Shown: positions 50,418 through 58,372 of the stretch, piece by piece | How positions within the stretch are numbered: position 1 is the first letter of the stretch | Layout: every line of letters starts with the position of its first letter | Assembly (NCBI GenBank): GCA_050633645.1 | Contig: JBOEGX010000001.1 | Coordinates: forward strand, 696,936 to 760,935 | Direction: 5' to 3' | Origin: UBA1672 sp050633645 | GTDB taxonomy: Bacteria; Pseudomonadota; Alphaproteobacteria; Micavibrionales; Micavibrionaceae | Length of the DNA: 64,000 bases | Notes under the pieces: generated by a model | Databases searched by the model: none | Told to the model about the DNA's origin: nothing | What the model saw: the letters and a program-made list of their open reading frames with translations, nothing else | Position numbers and translations under genes: made by a program

Positions 50418-50522
50418 TATAGTCGTTTGGCTTTATTTTGTGACTAGGCGCAAGCGACGCAGCGTAGCAATCTACGCAAGAAGCGCGGCAACGATGTCAC
50501 AGAATAAATGCAAATGGCTATA
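50418..50522. repeat. Long imperfect inverted repeat with internal hairpin
   Basis: A 27-base left arm (50418-50444) pairs with a 27-base right arm (50496-50522) with three G-T wobbles and only two mismatches. Between them 51 bases contain a second perfect hairpin, GCGTAG-CAAT-CTACGC (50462-50477), and several GCGC repeats. The wobble pairs suggest selection on RNA structure. The 386-base gap 50260-50645 otherwise holds no gene: it also carries an AAGCACA/TGTGCTT inverted pair at 50347-50375 that may end the upstream transcript, and purine-rich sequence before dusB. Confidence 0.75.
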
Positions 50523-50645
50523 GATGCAAAAGGAAGGAACTGAAAGGCATAAAAAAACGCAAAAAACGAACTGAATAAAAACCTTTGAAAATCAAAGCTT
50601 TAAAAAACCGCTCTCCCCCTCACCGCAACGAAGTAAAGGAAGGAA

Positions 50646-51659
50646 GTGAAAGAACAAACTGAAGAAAGAAACCCAAAATTGGCTTTTAATATCGGCGCTA
50701 TCGAAATAAAATCCCCCGTCTTTCTTGCCCCCATGTCGGGTGTGAGTGATTTGCCGTTTCGTAAATTGGTGAAATCATACGGCGCGGGTCTGGTATTTTC
50801 AGAAATGATTGCAAGTCGTGAAATGATTGAGCAAAAGAGCCGCAGCGTTAAAATGAATGAAGATTACTTCGAGGAATTTCCTATGGCGGTGCAGCTTGCG
50901 GGATGCTGCCCCGAAACCATGGCGAAAGCCGCGCAAATGAATGTGGAACGCGGCGCAGCAATTATCGACATCAATTTCGGCTGCCCTGTTAAAAAGGTCG
51001 TCAATAAAATGGCGGGATCGGCATTGATGCAAGATGAAACACTTGCCACCGAAATTATGGACGCGGTTGTACGCGCCGTGGATGTGCCCGTCACCATGAA
51101 AATGCGTCTTGGTTGGAATGCGGAGAACCTTAACGCCCCCTCTCTCGCCCGTAAGGCGCAAGATGTTGGTATTCAAATGCTCACCATTCATGGACGCACG
51201 CGAGAACAACGCTATACCGGATCTGCCGATTGGATGGCCGTACGTGCCACAAAAGACGCCGTTTCTATTCCCGTTATTGTGAATGGTGATATTTTAACGC
51301 CCACCGATGCGATTGAGGCATTGAAGCAATCGGGCGCGGATGGCGTTATGATTGGGCGCGGGTCACAGGGGAAGCCTTGGGTTTTGAAACAGGTGATGGA
51401 TTATATGGAGCGCGGTGAAATCGGCTCAGAGCCGTCTACAGAAGAAAAACTCGCCCTCATCCTCACCCATTACGATATGATTTTGGATTATTACGGGGAG
51501 CGTAAAGGCGTCCCGTTTGCCCGTAAACATCTCTCTTGGTATTGTACAGGCTTTGACGGCGCAGCAGAATTTCGGAAACAGCTTAACATTATCAAAGATC
51601 CTGATGCGGTACGACAGAATTTAAATGATTTTTTTGTACCCTTAAGTCATGGCACTTAA
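50646..51659 (+). CDS. dusB: tRNA-dihydrouridine synthase DusB
   Basis: FMN enzyme that reduces uridine in tRNA. FLAPMSGVSDLPFRKLVKSYGAGLVFSEMIASREMI is the DusB N-terminus, INFGCPVKKVVNKMAGSALM contains the catalytic Cys, MKMRLGW, IHGRTREQRYTGSADW and VMIGRGSQGKPWVLKQV complete the TIM barrel, and the helical C-terminal domain has RKHLSWYCTGF. 337 residues, starting at a GTG (50646) with AAGGAAGGAA just before. It stands alone, whereas in many alphaproteobacteria dusB precedes ntrBC. Confidence 0.96.
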   Translation: MKEQTEERNPKLAFNIGAIEIKSPVFLAPMSGVSDLPFRKLVKSYGAGLVFSEMIASREMIEQKSRSVKMNEDYFEEFPMAVQLAGCCPETMAKAAQMNVERGAAIIDINFGCPVKKVVNKMAGSALMQDETLATEIMDAVVRAVDVPVTMKMRLGWNAENLNAPSLARKAQDVGIQMLTIHGRTREQRYTGSADWMAVRATKDAVSIPVIVNGDILTPTDAIEALKQSGADGVMIGRGSQGKPWVLKQVMDYMERGEIGSEPSTEEKLALILTHYDMILDYYGERKGVPFARKHLSWYCTGFDGAAEFRKQLNIIKDPDAVRQNLNDFFVPLSHGT

Positions 51660-51877
51660 AAATGTGGCGGTGTGTTTTGACGGGCGAATTCTATGCCTGA
51701 AACGGCCTTTTCCTCTCCGCTTTCGGAAATCTGGTCAATTTTTGCTAGCGCTTTATCAAGACGGCGTTTTAAAATCTCAATCATTTTCCATTGATCGGTT
51801 ATTAAATCACTCATTTCGGTGATTTGTTGCTCATGATGGGCGAGCGTTATTTCAATATCTATGATTTTATCTTTCAT
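51656..51877 (-). CDS. slyX: SlyX family protein
   Basis: A 73-residue coiled-coil protein from ATG 51877; the frame is open upstream to 51925 but that part looks out of place. KIIDIEITLAHHEQQITEMSDLITDQWKMIEILKRRLDKAL has the paired E/HEQQI...L...Q...I..L pattern of SlyX, and the end, NTPPHF, matches the conserved PPHY/F tail. Function of SlyX is not established. Its stop overlaps the convergent dusB stop by 4 bases. Confidence 0.8.
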   Translation of the reverse strand: MKDKIIDIEITLAHHEQQITEMSDLITDQWKMIEILKRRLDKALAKIDQISESGEEKAVSGIEFARQNTPPHF

Positions 51878-51982
51878 GCGCGCAGCAATAGCATAAGAGG
51901 AACTAAATTGCCAATAAACTTGCAAATATGCGCTGTGTCTTTATAAAGACCTCTTTTGAACTTTTATAGAATTCCTTACATT

Positions 51983-53596
51983 ATGATTCGACTTATTGAA
52001 CGCTTTGAACTGACAAAAGACCCTAAAACCGATATTTTATCAGGCTTCACAGTTGCCCTTGCACTTGTCCCCGAAGCCATTGCTTTTGCCTTTGTCGCGG
52101 GCGTTGATCCGTTGGTTGGACTTTATGCGGCGTTCTTTGTTGGTTTAATCACGTCTATATTTGGCGGGCGCAGCGGCATGATTTCTGGCGCAACTGGCGC
52201 AACGGCCGTTGCAATGGTTGGTTTGGTTGCCATTTACGGCGTTGAATATCTCTTTGCCGCCGTTGCGATTGCTGGGTTGATCCAAATTCTTGCAGGCGTA
52301 TTTCATATGGGGAAATTTATTCGCCTTGTTCCGCATCCTGTGATGCTTGGCTTTGTGAATGGTTTGGCGATTGTAATCTTCCTTGCACAAATGGGACAGT
52401 TTAAAGCGCCAAAAGCTGAAACCGCGCATTCTTCCGAAGGATCACATAGCGCGATTGACGTTCTATTTAACGGCGGATGGATGGAAGGCATGCAAATGAA
52501 CCTTATGGTTGGCCTAACGGTTTTGACCATGGCGCTTATATGGTTGTGGCCGAAATTGCCGAAGATAGGGAAGTTTATCCCTGCTCCCCTTGCGTCTATT
52601 CTTATCGTTTCTGCGCTTGTTATTGGGCTTGATTTGGATACACGCACCGTTGGTGATTTGGCGAGTGTTGCGGGCGGATGGCCAGAATTTCATATTCCAA
52701 TGGTTCCATTCACGCTTGAAACGCTTTGGATTGTTCTGCCGCTTGGCTTTACATTGGCGGCGATTGGTTTGATTGAGAGCTTGCTTACCCTCACATTAAT
52801 TGACGAAATGACCGAAACGCGCGGGCGCACATCGAAAGAATGTATCGGACAAGGCATGGCGAATATGACATGTGGGTTTTTCGGCGCGATGGGCGGTTGC
52901 GCGATGATTGGTCAATCTATGATCAATATTAAATCAGGTGGTCGCGGGCGGTTATCCGGGATTACGGCGGCGCTTGCCCTACTCGGCTTTATATTATTTG
53001 CATCACAATGGATTGAGATGATCCCACTCGCCGCATTGACCGGATTGATGATGATGGTGGTGATTGGTACATTTGCATGGGCATCCATGCGGATTATGCG
53101 GAAAATTCCGAAAGAAGATGCGTTTGTTATATTGCTTGTAACGGGAATTACAGTTGCGCATGATCTGGCGCTGGCAGTTATTATCGGTGTTATTGTTTCG
53201 GCGCTTGTCTATGCGTGGAAATCAGCTCATCACATTTGGGTAACAGAGGGGCGTTCAGACAAAGATAATAAAGTCTATCTTCTTCATGGCCCTTTGTTTT
53301 TCGGCTCTATCGCCGCGTTTCGGGATTTGTTTAACCCCAAAAATGATGAAGGCGAAAGCGATGTCGTGATTGATTTTCGTAATGCACGAGTTTGGGATCA
53401 TTCCGCGCTTGAGGCGATTGATACGATGGCAACAAAATATGAAGAAGCGGGCATCAAACTCCATCTTGTTCATTTGAGCGCGGATTGCCAGCTCTTACTG
53501 AAAAAAGCCAAAGATATGGTTGAGGTTAATATGATTGAAGACCCGCATTATGGCGTTGTTGTTGATTATGCCGAAACGATTGAAGCCAAAGCATAA
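51983..53596 (+). CDS. SulP-family anion transporter with STAS domain
   Basis: About 537 residues from ATG 51983 (the frame is open to a TTG at 51956). The membrane part has about 12-14 helices, with GFTVALALVPEAIAFAFVAGVDPLVGLYAAFF and GMISGATGATAVAMV near the N-terminus, and GMANMTCGFFGAMGGCAMIGQSMINIKSGGRGRLSG in the middle. The C-terminal ~110 residues form a STAS domain (VIDFRNARVWDHSALEAIDTMATKYEEAGIKLHLVHLS). SulP members carry sulfate, bicarbonate or other anions; this one resembles the MFS superantigen/BicA-like bacterial branch, substrate unknown. It has its own promoter region upstream of 51983. Confidence 0.92.
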   Translation: MIRLIERFELTKDPKTDILSGFTVALALVPEAIAFAFVAGVDPLVGLYAAFFVGLITSIFGGRSGMISGATGATAVAMVGLVAIYGVEYLFAAVAIAGLIQILAGVFHMGKFIRLVPHPVMLGFVNGLAIVIFLAQMGQFKAPKAETAHSSEGSHSAIDVLFNGGWMEGMQMNLMVGLTVLTMALIWLWPKLPKIGKFIPAPLASILIVSALVIGLDLDTRTVGDLASVAGGWPEFHIPMVPFTLETLWIVLPLGFTLAAIGLIESLLTLTLIDEMTETRGRTSKECIGQGMANMTCGFFGAMGGCAMIGQSMINIKSGGRGRLSGITAALALLGFILFASQWIEMIPLAALTGLMMMVVIGTFAWASMRIMRKIPKEDAFVILLVTGITVAHDLALAVIIGVIVSALVYAWKSAHHIWVTEGRSDKDNKVYLLHGPLFFGSIAAFRDLFNPKNDEGESDVVIDFRNARVWDHSALEAIDTMATKYEEAGIKLHLVHLSADCQLLLKKAKDMVEVNMIEDPHYGVVVDYAETIEAKA

Positions 53597-53651
53597 TTAT
53601 TTATTTTTCGCCTATGGTGATTTTGGAAAAATTGCGTAGAATGCGCGCATA

Positions 53652-56564
53652 ATGTCAAAAGCAAAAAAAATCAATGATTTTTTAAGCAGCGCAAAGCTAT
53701 TGCACTTTACGCTTCCCGTTCTCATGGTTTATCTTACCTTGGGAACTGTGGCACAGAAATATGTTGGGCTGTATGCCGCGACACAGATGTTTTTTTCTCC
53801 GCCCGTTATATGGGTTTATAACACCGTCCCCCTGCCAGGAATGCCCGTCATTGTAGCAATGATTTTCTTTAACTTAACGTTCAAGCTTATCTTCAAAAGC
53901 ACATGGAATTTTCGAAGCTCTGGCATTATCTTGACACATATTGGCGCGATGCTCTTATTGCTCGGCGGTTTGTTTACTGCCCTGTTTAGCAATGAGGGCT
54001 ATATCGATTTGGTTGAAGGGCAAAGCTCGGCCATTATTTCCGATTATCATGCGCGGGAGTTTGTTATCATCGATGATGAAAGCAATGAGATTCTGCGGCA
54101 TTTCGATCATAATGACTTACACGAAAGTCAGGTTATCGCTCTTGAAGGATTAACCGCTACAATATTGGAATACTGCCAAAATTGTGAAATTCAGGCACGC
54201 GCGCCCGAGAGCAAGAGTGCGGCACATCAGGGCATGGCGATGCATATGCAGCTTAGCGCGAAACCCAGTGAGATGAATGATGAAGAGAACTTTGCAGGTT
54301 TGACCTTTGCCGTTCAAAGTCATAATGACAAGCAGGTTTTTGTTGCGTTAGAGGATGTGCCACAGCTCCCCCTCTTTACAGTGAATGATATGACTTATCG
54401 TTTTGAATTGCGGCGGGCGCAGCGGGTTTTACCGTTTAAAATACAGCTGATCGATTTTGAAAAAGAGGATTACCCAGGAACGCAAATGGCAAAGTCTTAT
54501 TCTTCGCGGGTTATTGTAAATGATGGCGGAGCGCAATGGGAAAGCCTTATTTCGATGAATGAACCGCTGCGGTATAAGGGATACACGTTTTTCCAATCAT
54601 CCTTTGCCACCACGCAAGATGGCAGAGAGGTTTCGGTTTTGGCCGCCGTTTGGAATGCTGGGCGCGTTTTCCCCTATCTATCGGGTATTGTGATGTGTAT
54701 CGGGTTGTTGCTTCATTTATTCATTCGTGCGCGTAAGATTTTGGTATTATTGCCATTTATTGTTTTTACGGCGATGCCTGTGCAGGCATCTGAAACCACG
54801 TCGATTGGGTTTGAAAAGCTGGCGCAGACACCGATATTGCATGATGGACGCATAAAACCGCTTGATAGTTTTGCCCGCGCCAAAATGAAAGAGTTTTCGG
54901 GTCAAGAAAATGGCGCGATGTTATGGCTGATTGAGGCAATATTTGACCCGGCGCGTGCGGAGAACACGGCCGTTTTTAAAATCACTGATCCCGAAGTTCG
55001 CAATCTTTTGAATTTGGAAAAGCGCAAAAGCAGGCTGTATTCATTTCGTGAGGTTTTAAAGGGTATTATGCCGCGTGAGGATATGGTGAATGCGATTATA
55101 TCCGCAGATAAAAATAGCAGAACGCCGCAGCAAAGTACGTTATTAGAGATTAATGACAAGCTTCACGAGTTACGAGATATTTTGAGCAGTTTGAGCCTTT
55201 ATCTGCCGCTTTCGGTGGAAATCCCGACCAATGCTTCTGCTCAATTTTCTGAATATGCGGGGCGTTCGATTACACTTGCGGATAACTCCGAACTGATCCG
55301 TGAGATACAGATTGCGGTGAAGGATATTGTTGCGGTTAAGGGCGAGGATATTGAAAGCTATAGTGAAGAAGAGCAAATCCTTGCACATCTATCCTATAGC
55401 ATCAGTATTTTAGGCGATGCGGGGATGCGTAGCCGTATCTTCAAAGTCATTCCCGACGCCAATAATGATATGATCACGCCGTGGCAAAGCATGTTACAAA
55501 GTCGCGGCGATACAAAGATTACCACCATTTGGCAGGATTTGGCGATGGCTTATCATGCCACGGATAAAGAGGCGTGGGATAGGAGTATTGAGGCGCTTCA
55601 CACCTATTATTTCGGACGTTCTGATGGCGCCTCTTCTCCCCTGCTCACGGAGTATTATTACAATAAATATAATCCGTTTTATGTGAGTTTTTTGTTGTGC
55701 GGGTTTGCCTTTATTTTACTGACGATTTCTGTCTTTGTGAAGCATGGCGGGGTTCGCGGGATTATTATCCCCGTGATTTGCTTGAGCGTTGCTTTGCAAG
55801 TCATCGGCATATCTTTGCGCATTTATATTCTTGATCGCCCGCCTGTTACAACATTATATGAAACTGTATTATTCGTAAGCGCCTTGGCGATGGCATATCT
55901 TTTGGCGATGGCGTGGCGCAGCCCGAAAAACTCATGGCTATGGCTTTGTGTTGTTTTGGGGATGATCCTTCATATCCTTGGGTTTTCGCATAGTCAAGAT
56001 GGAGATAGCTTTGTTGTTCTGACCGCCGTTTTGAATACGAACTTCTGGCTGACGACGCATGTTTTATGCATTACGGCGGGATACGCGTTTTGCGCGGTGA
56101 CGAGTATTTTGGCGCATTACGCCCTTATTCATATCACCATTATGCGCCGCAATATCCCTGATGAAACGTTGTTTGCACATATACGAAGTGCGGGATTGAT
56201 CGCGCTGTTTTTCGCGACGATTGGGACGGTTTTAGGCGGAATATGGGCGGATCAATCATGGGGGCGTTTTTGGGGATGGGATCCGAAGGAAAACGGGGCA
56301 TTGCTGATTGTGCTGTGGCTGATCTGGGTTATTCATGGCCGTATTAGTGGGCAGTTGCGCCCCGTTTTGTTCTTATGTGGGTTGGCATATTTATCGGTTA
56401 TATTGGCGCTGTCTTGGTTTGGCGTTAACTTGTTGAATGTTGGCTTGCATTCCTATGGGTTTACGGATTCTGCGGCGGGGATATTAGGTGGGTTTATCAT
56501 CATTGAGACTGCCATTATCATTGGTTTGATTTTCATTCATAAGGAGCGTATGAAACATGCCTAA
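53652..56564 (+). CDS. ccsBA: Fused cytochrome c synthetase CcsBA (ResB-CcsA)
   Basis: A 970-residue membrane protein that in System II exports haem and attaches it to apocytochrome c. The N-terminal ResB/CcsB part has MVYLTLGTVAQKYVGLYAATQMFF, ILTHIGAMLLLLGGLF and, at the end of the periplasmic loop, FFQSSFATTQDGREVSVLAAVWNAGRVFPYLSGIVMCIGLLLHLFIRARK. A linker with ILHDGRIKPLDSFARAKMKEFSG leads to the CcsA part (from about residue 670) with the tryptophan-rich haem-handling motif WGRFWGWDPKENG at about 867-880 and several conserved His. Its last 8 bases overlap a TlpA/ResA-like gene, the usual partner. Such a fusion is typical of epsilonproteobacteria and Bacteroidetes, less so of this class. 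Confidence 0.92.
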   Translation: MSKAKKINDFLSSAKLLHFTLPVLMVYLTLGTVAQKYVGLYAATQMFFSPPVIWVYNTVPLPGMPVIVAMIFFNLTFKLIFKSTWNFRSSGIILTHIGAMLLLLGGLFTALFSNEGYIDLVEGQSSAIISDYHAREFVIIDDESNEILRHFDHNDLHESQVIALEGLTATILEYCQNCEIQARAPESKSAAHQGMAMHMQLSAKPSEMNDEENFAGLTFAVQSHNDKQVFVALEDVPQLPLFTVNDMTYRFELRRAQRVLPFKIQLIDFEKEDYPGTQMAKSYSSRVIVNDGGAQWESLISMNEPLRYKGYTFFQSSFATTQDGREVSVLAAVWNAGRVFPYLSGIVMCIGLLLHLFIRARKILVLLPFIVFTAMPVQASETTSIGFEKLAQTPILHDGRIKPLDSFARAKMKEFSGQENGAMLWLIEAIFDPARAENTAVFKITDPEVRNLLNLEKRKSRLYSFREVLKGIMPREDMVNAIISADKNSRTPQQSTLLEINDKLHELRDILSSLSLYLPLSVEIPTNASAQFSEYAGRSITLADNSELIREIQIAVKDIVAVKGEDIESYSEEEQILAHLSYSISILGDAGMRSRIFKVIPDANNDMITPWQSMLQSRGDTKITTIWQDLAMAYHATDKEAWDRSIEALHTYYFGRSDGASSPLLTEYYYNKYNPFYVSFLLCGFAFILLTISVFVKHGGVRGIIIPVICLSVALQVIGISLRIYILDRPPVTTLYETVLFVSALAMAYLLAMAWRSPKNSWLWLCVVLGMILHILGFSHSQDGDSFVVLTAVLNTNFWLTTHVLCITAGYAFCAVTSILAHYALIHITIMRRNIPDETLFAHIRSAGLIALFFATIGTVLGGIWADQSWGRFWGWDPKENGALLIVLWLIWVIHGRISGQLRPVLFLCGLAYLSVILALSWFGVNLLNVGLHSYGFTDSAAGILGGFIIIETAIIIGLIFIHKERMKHA

Positions 56565-57117
56565 AATTATCATTATCTTATGCCTTGTTTTGATGGGCTG
56601 CCTATTTGCACTGTGGGATTTGAATGGGCGTCCAGAAATGGTGCCAGTTCAGGATGCGGCGTTAATGGCCGCTCCTGATGTTACGCTTACGGACATTAAC
56701 GGCAATACGGTGGCGCTTTATGACTTAAAAGGGAAGCCTGTCTTGCTCAATATCTGGGCAACATGGTGCACGCCGTGCATCGTTGAAATGCCGCAGCTAT
56801 TGGAGCTGTCACAGCGTCATAAAAACGATATGGTTTTTATTGCCCTTTCAACGGATCGTGATGTTGCAACAATCACAAAATTCTTTGACCGCCTACCCAA
56901 TGATGTACGGAGCTTTGTGAACGCGGATAACGTTATTTTCGCGCATGACCCACGGCTTGAAATTTCAAAGGGCGCGTTCGGGACGGATATGTACCCCGAA
57001 ACCTATATCATTAATGCGGATATGGAAATCGTGCAAAAAATTGCGGGTATCACCGATTGGTTGGGCGATGATGTGAACGCCTTATTATTTGGAACGACGG
57101 AGATAGCAGATGAGTAG
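56557..57117 (+). CDS. TlpA/ResA-like membrane-anchored thioredoxin
   Basis: A 186-residue protein with an N-terminal anchor or signal (IIIILCLVLMGCLFALWDL) and a thioredoxin fold: VTLTDINGNTVALYDLKGKPVLLNIWATWCTPCIVEMPQLLELSQRH, with the CTPC active site. The end has GAFGTDMYPETYIINADMEIVQKIAG, including the cis-Pro region. It should keep the Cys of the haem-binding motif reduced, as ResA/CcsX do for System II. It overlaps ccsBA by 8 bases and has AAGGAG upstream, so it is co-translated. Confidence 0.92.
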   Translation: MPKIIIILCLVLMGCLFALWDLNGRPEMVPVQDAALMAAPDVTLTDINGNTVALYDLKGKPVLLNIWATWCTPCIVEMPQLLELSQRHKNDMVFIALSTDRDVATITKFFDRLPNDVRSFVNADNVIFAHDPRLEISKGAFGTDMYPETYIINADMEIVQKIAGITDWLGDDVNALLFGTTEIADE

Positions 57118-57460
57118 CGTTGACATTTATGGCATCAAAAATTGTGACACGATGAAAAAAGCGTTCAAATGGCTTGATGAAAATAATCTGGCTTACAGCT
57201 TCCATGATTATAAGAAAGAAGGCGTTGATCGCGAGATTTTGGAGTGTGCCATTGCAGAGCATGGCTGGGAAGCCGTTATTAATCGTCGTGGGACGACATG
57301 GCGCAAATTGGATGAGACGGTTAAAAATTCGATGAATGCGGATAAGGCAATCCAGATTGCGACAGAAAACCCATCCATCGTTAAACGTCCATTAACAGTA
57401 AAAAACCTCAAAACCTATTTAGGCTTTGAGGCGAAACTTTATAATTCGGTTTTTAAGTAA
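57110..57460 (+). CDS. ArsC/Spx-family (YffB-like) protein
   Basis: A 116-residue thioredoxin-fold protein: VDIYGIKNCDTMKKAFKWLDENNLAYSFHDYKKEGVD has the Cys in the GIKNCDT motif of YffB-like proteins rather than an ArsC CXXC. WEAVINRRGTTWRKLDETVKNSM and ENPSIVKRPLTVKNLKTYLGF follow the ArsC/Spx fold, with the KRPL motif. The one redox-active Cys fits a glutathione-dependent reductase of unknown substrate. It overlaps the TlpA-like gene by 8 bases and completes the operon, suggesting a redox role linked to cytochrome c maturation. Confidence 0.88.
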   Translation: MSSVDIYGIKNCDTMKKAFKWLDENNLAYSFHDYKKEGVDREILECAIAEHGWEAVINRRGTTWRKLDETVKNSMNADKAIQIATENPSIVKRPLTVKNLKTYLGFEAKLYNSVFK

Positions 57461-57465
57461 TACCC

Positions 57466-57999
57466 TTAAGTCTTTTCGACTTGTGCATATTCAAGCTCAA
57501 CAGGTGTTGCGCGGCCGAAGATAGAAACGGAAACCTTAAGTTTCGCTTTTTCTTCATCAACCTCCTCAACAATACCGTTAAATGATGCGAATGGTCCGTC
57601 AGTAACCTTCACTTCTTCACCAATATCGTAAACAACAGATGGACGAGGACGATCAACACCCTCTTGAACCTGACGCAAGATATTTTGCGCTTCTTTTTCA
57701 CTGATCGGAACTGGGCGGTTACCGCCGGCTCCCAAGAACCCGCTTACCTTTGGGGTATCTTTGATCAAGTGCCAGACATGATCATTCATATCCAATTTAG
57801 CAAGAACATAACCCGGGAAGAATTTACGCTCAGAATTTACGCGTTGTCCGCGCTTAACCTCTACAACCTCTTCCATAGGGATCAGGATTTCATCAACAAA
57901 TTCTTCCAAGCCCTGCTTGCGGGCTTTTTCCATGATTGAATCTCTGACTTTGTTTTCAAAACCTGAATAAACATGCAATACATACCAACGTTTTGCCAT
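57466..57999 (-). CDS. nusG: Transcription termination/antitermination factor NusG
   Basis: A 177-residue NusG. The NGN domain starts WYVLHVYSGFENKVRDSIMEKARKQGLEEFVDEILIPMEEVVEVKRG and includes KFFPGYVLAKLDMNDHVWHLIKDTPKVSGFLG. The C-terminal KOW domain has VKVTDGPFASFNGIVEEVDEEKAKLKVSVSIFGR. It binds RNA polymerase and couples with Rho and the ribosome. It lies 26 bases after secE, but rplK does not follow as usual: the next gene, five bases away, is the convergent ArsC-like gene. Confidence 0.98.
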   Translation of the reverse strand: MAKRWYVLHVYSGFENKVRDSIMEKARKQGLEEFVDEILIPMEEVVEVKRGQRVNSERKFFPGYVLAKLDMNDHVWHLIKDTPKVSGFLGAGGNRPVPISEKEAQNILRQVQEGVDRPRPSVVYDIGEEVKVTDGPFASFNGIVEEVDEEKAKLKVSVSIFGRATPVELEYAQVEKT

Positions 58000-58025
58000 G
58001 ACACGGCCTTTCTTTAAAAATTAAA

Positions 58026-58220
58026 TTAACCACCAAACATTATTAAACGGATGACATATGCAATAAGCTGATCCGCGAAATAAAGAAATAACGAAGAAAT
58101 AAACACCATAACAAAAACCGCAATCATAGAGACTGTTGTTTCCTGACGCGTGGGCCATGTGATTTTTTTAGTTTCACTTTTGACCTCTTTGACAAATTTT
58201 GCCGGAGCTATTTTTGGCAT
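58026..58220 (-). CDS. secE: Preprotein translocase subunit SecE
   Basis: A 64-residue single-span SecE: AKFVKEVKSETKKITWPTRQETTVSMIAVFVMVFISSLFLYFADQLI has the conserved VKxExKKItWPtxxE amphipathic helix and one membrane helix. It stabilises SecY. It precedes nusG, as in most bacteria. The 152 bases upstream, before gcvPB, hold its promoter region and no tRNA-Trp gene is seen there. Confidence 0.95.
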   Translation of the reverse strand: MPKIAPAKFVKEVKSETKKITWPTRQETTVSMIAVFVMVFISSLFLYFADQLIAYVIRLIMFGG

Positions 58221-58372
58221 GTGATCCTCTTTCGATATTAAATTTTTCTTTCGCCCAAGGTTCGTGTCGTGACCTGTGCCACATCAATGAAAACCGTAAT
58301 TATTTGGGAGATATCATGTTACCTACACCATATTTTATGGAATGACCAGAGAAAAGTTATGATAAACGGTTT

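Noticed and set aside
58221..58372. tRNA-Trp gene before secE
   Set aside because: No cloverleaf or T-loop GTTCRANYC motif with a matching acceptor stem was found in this gap.
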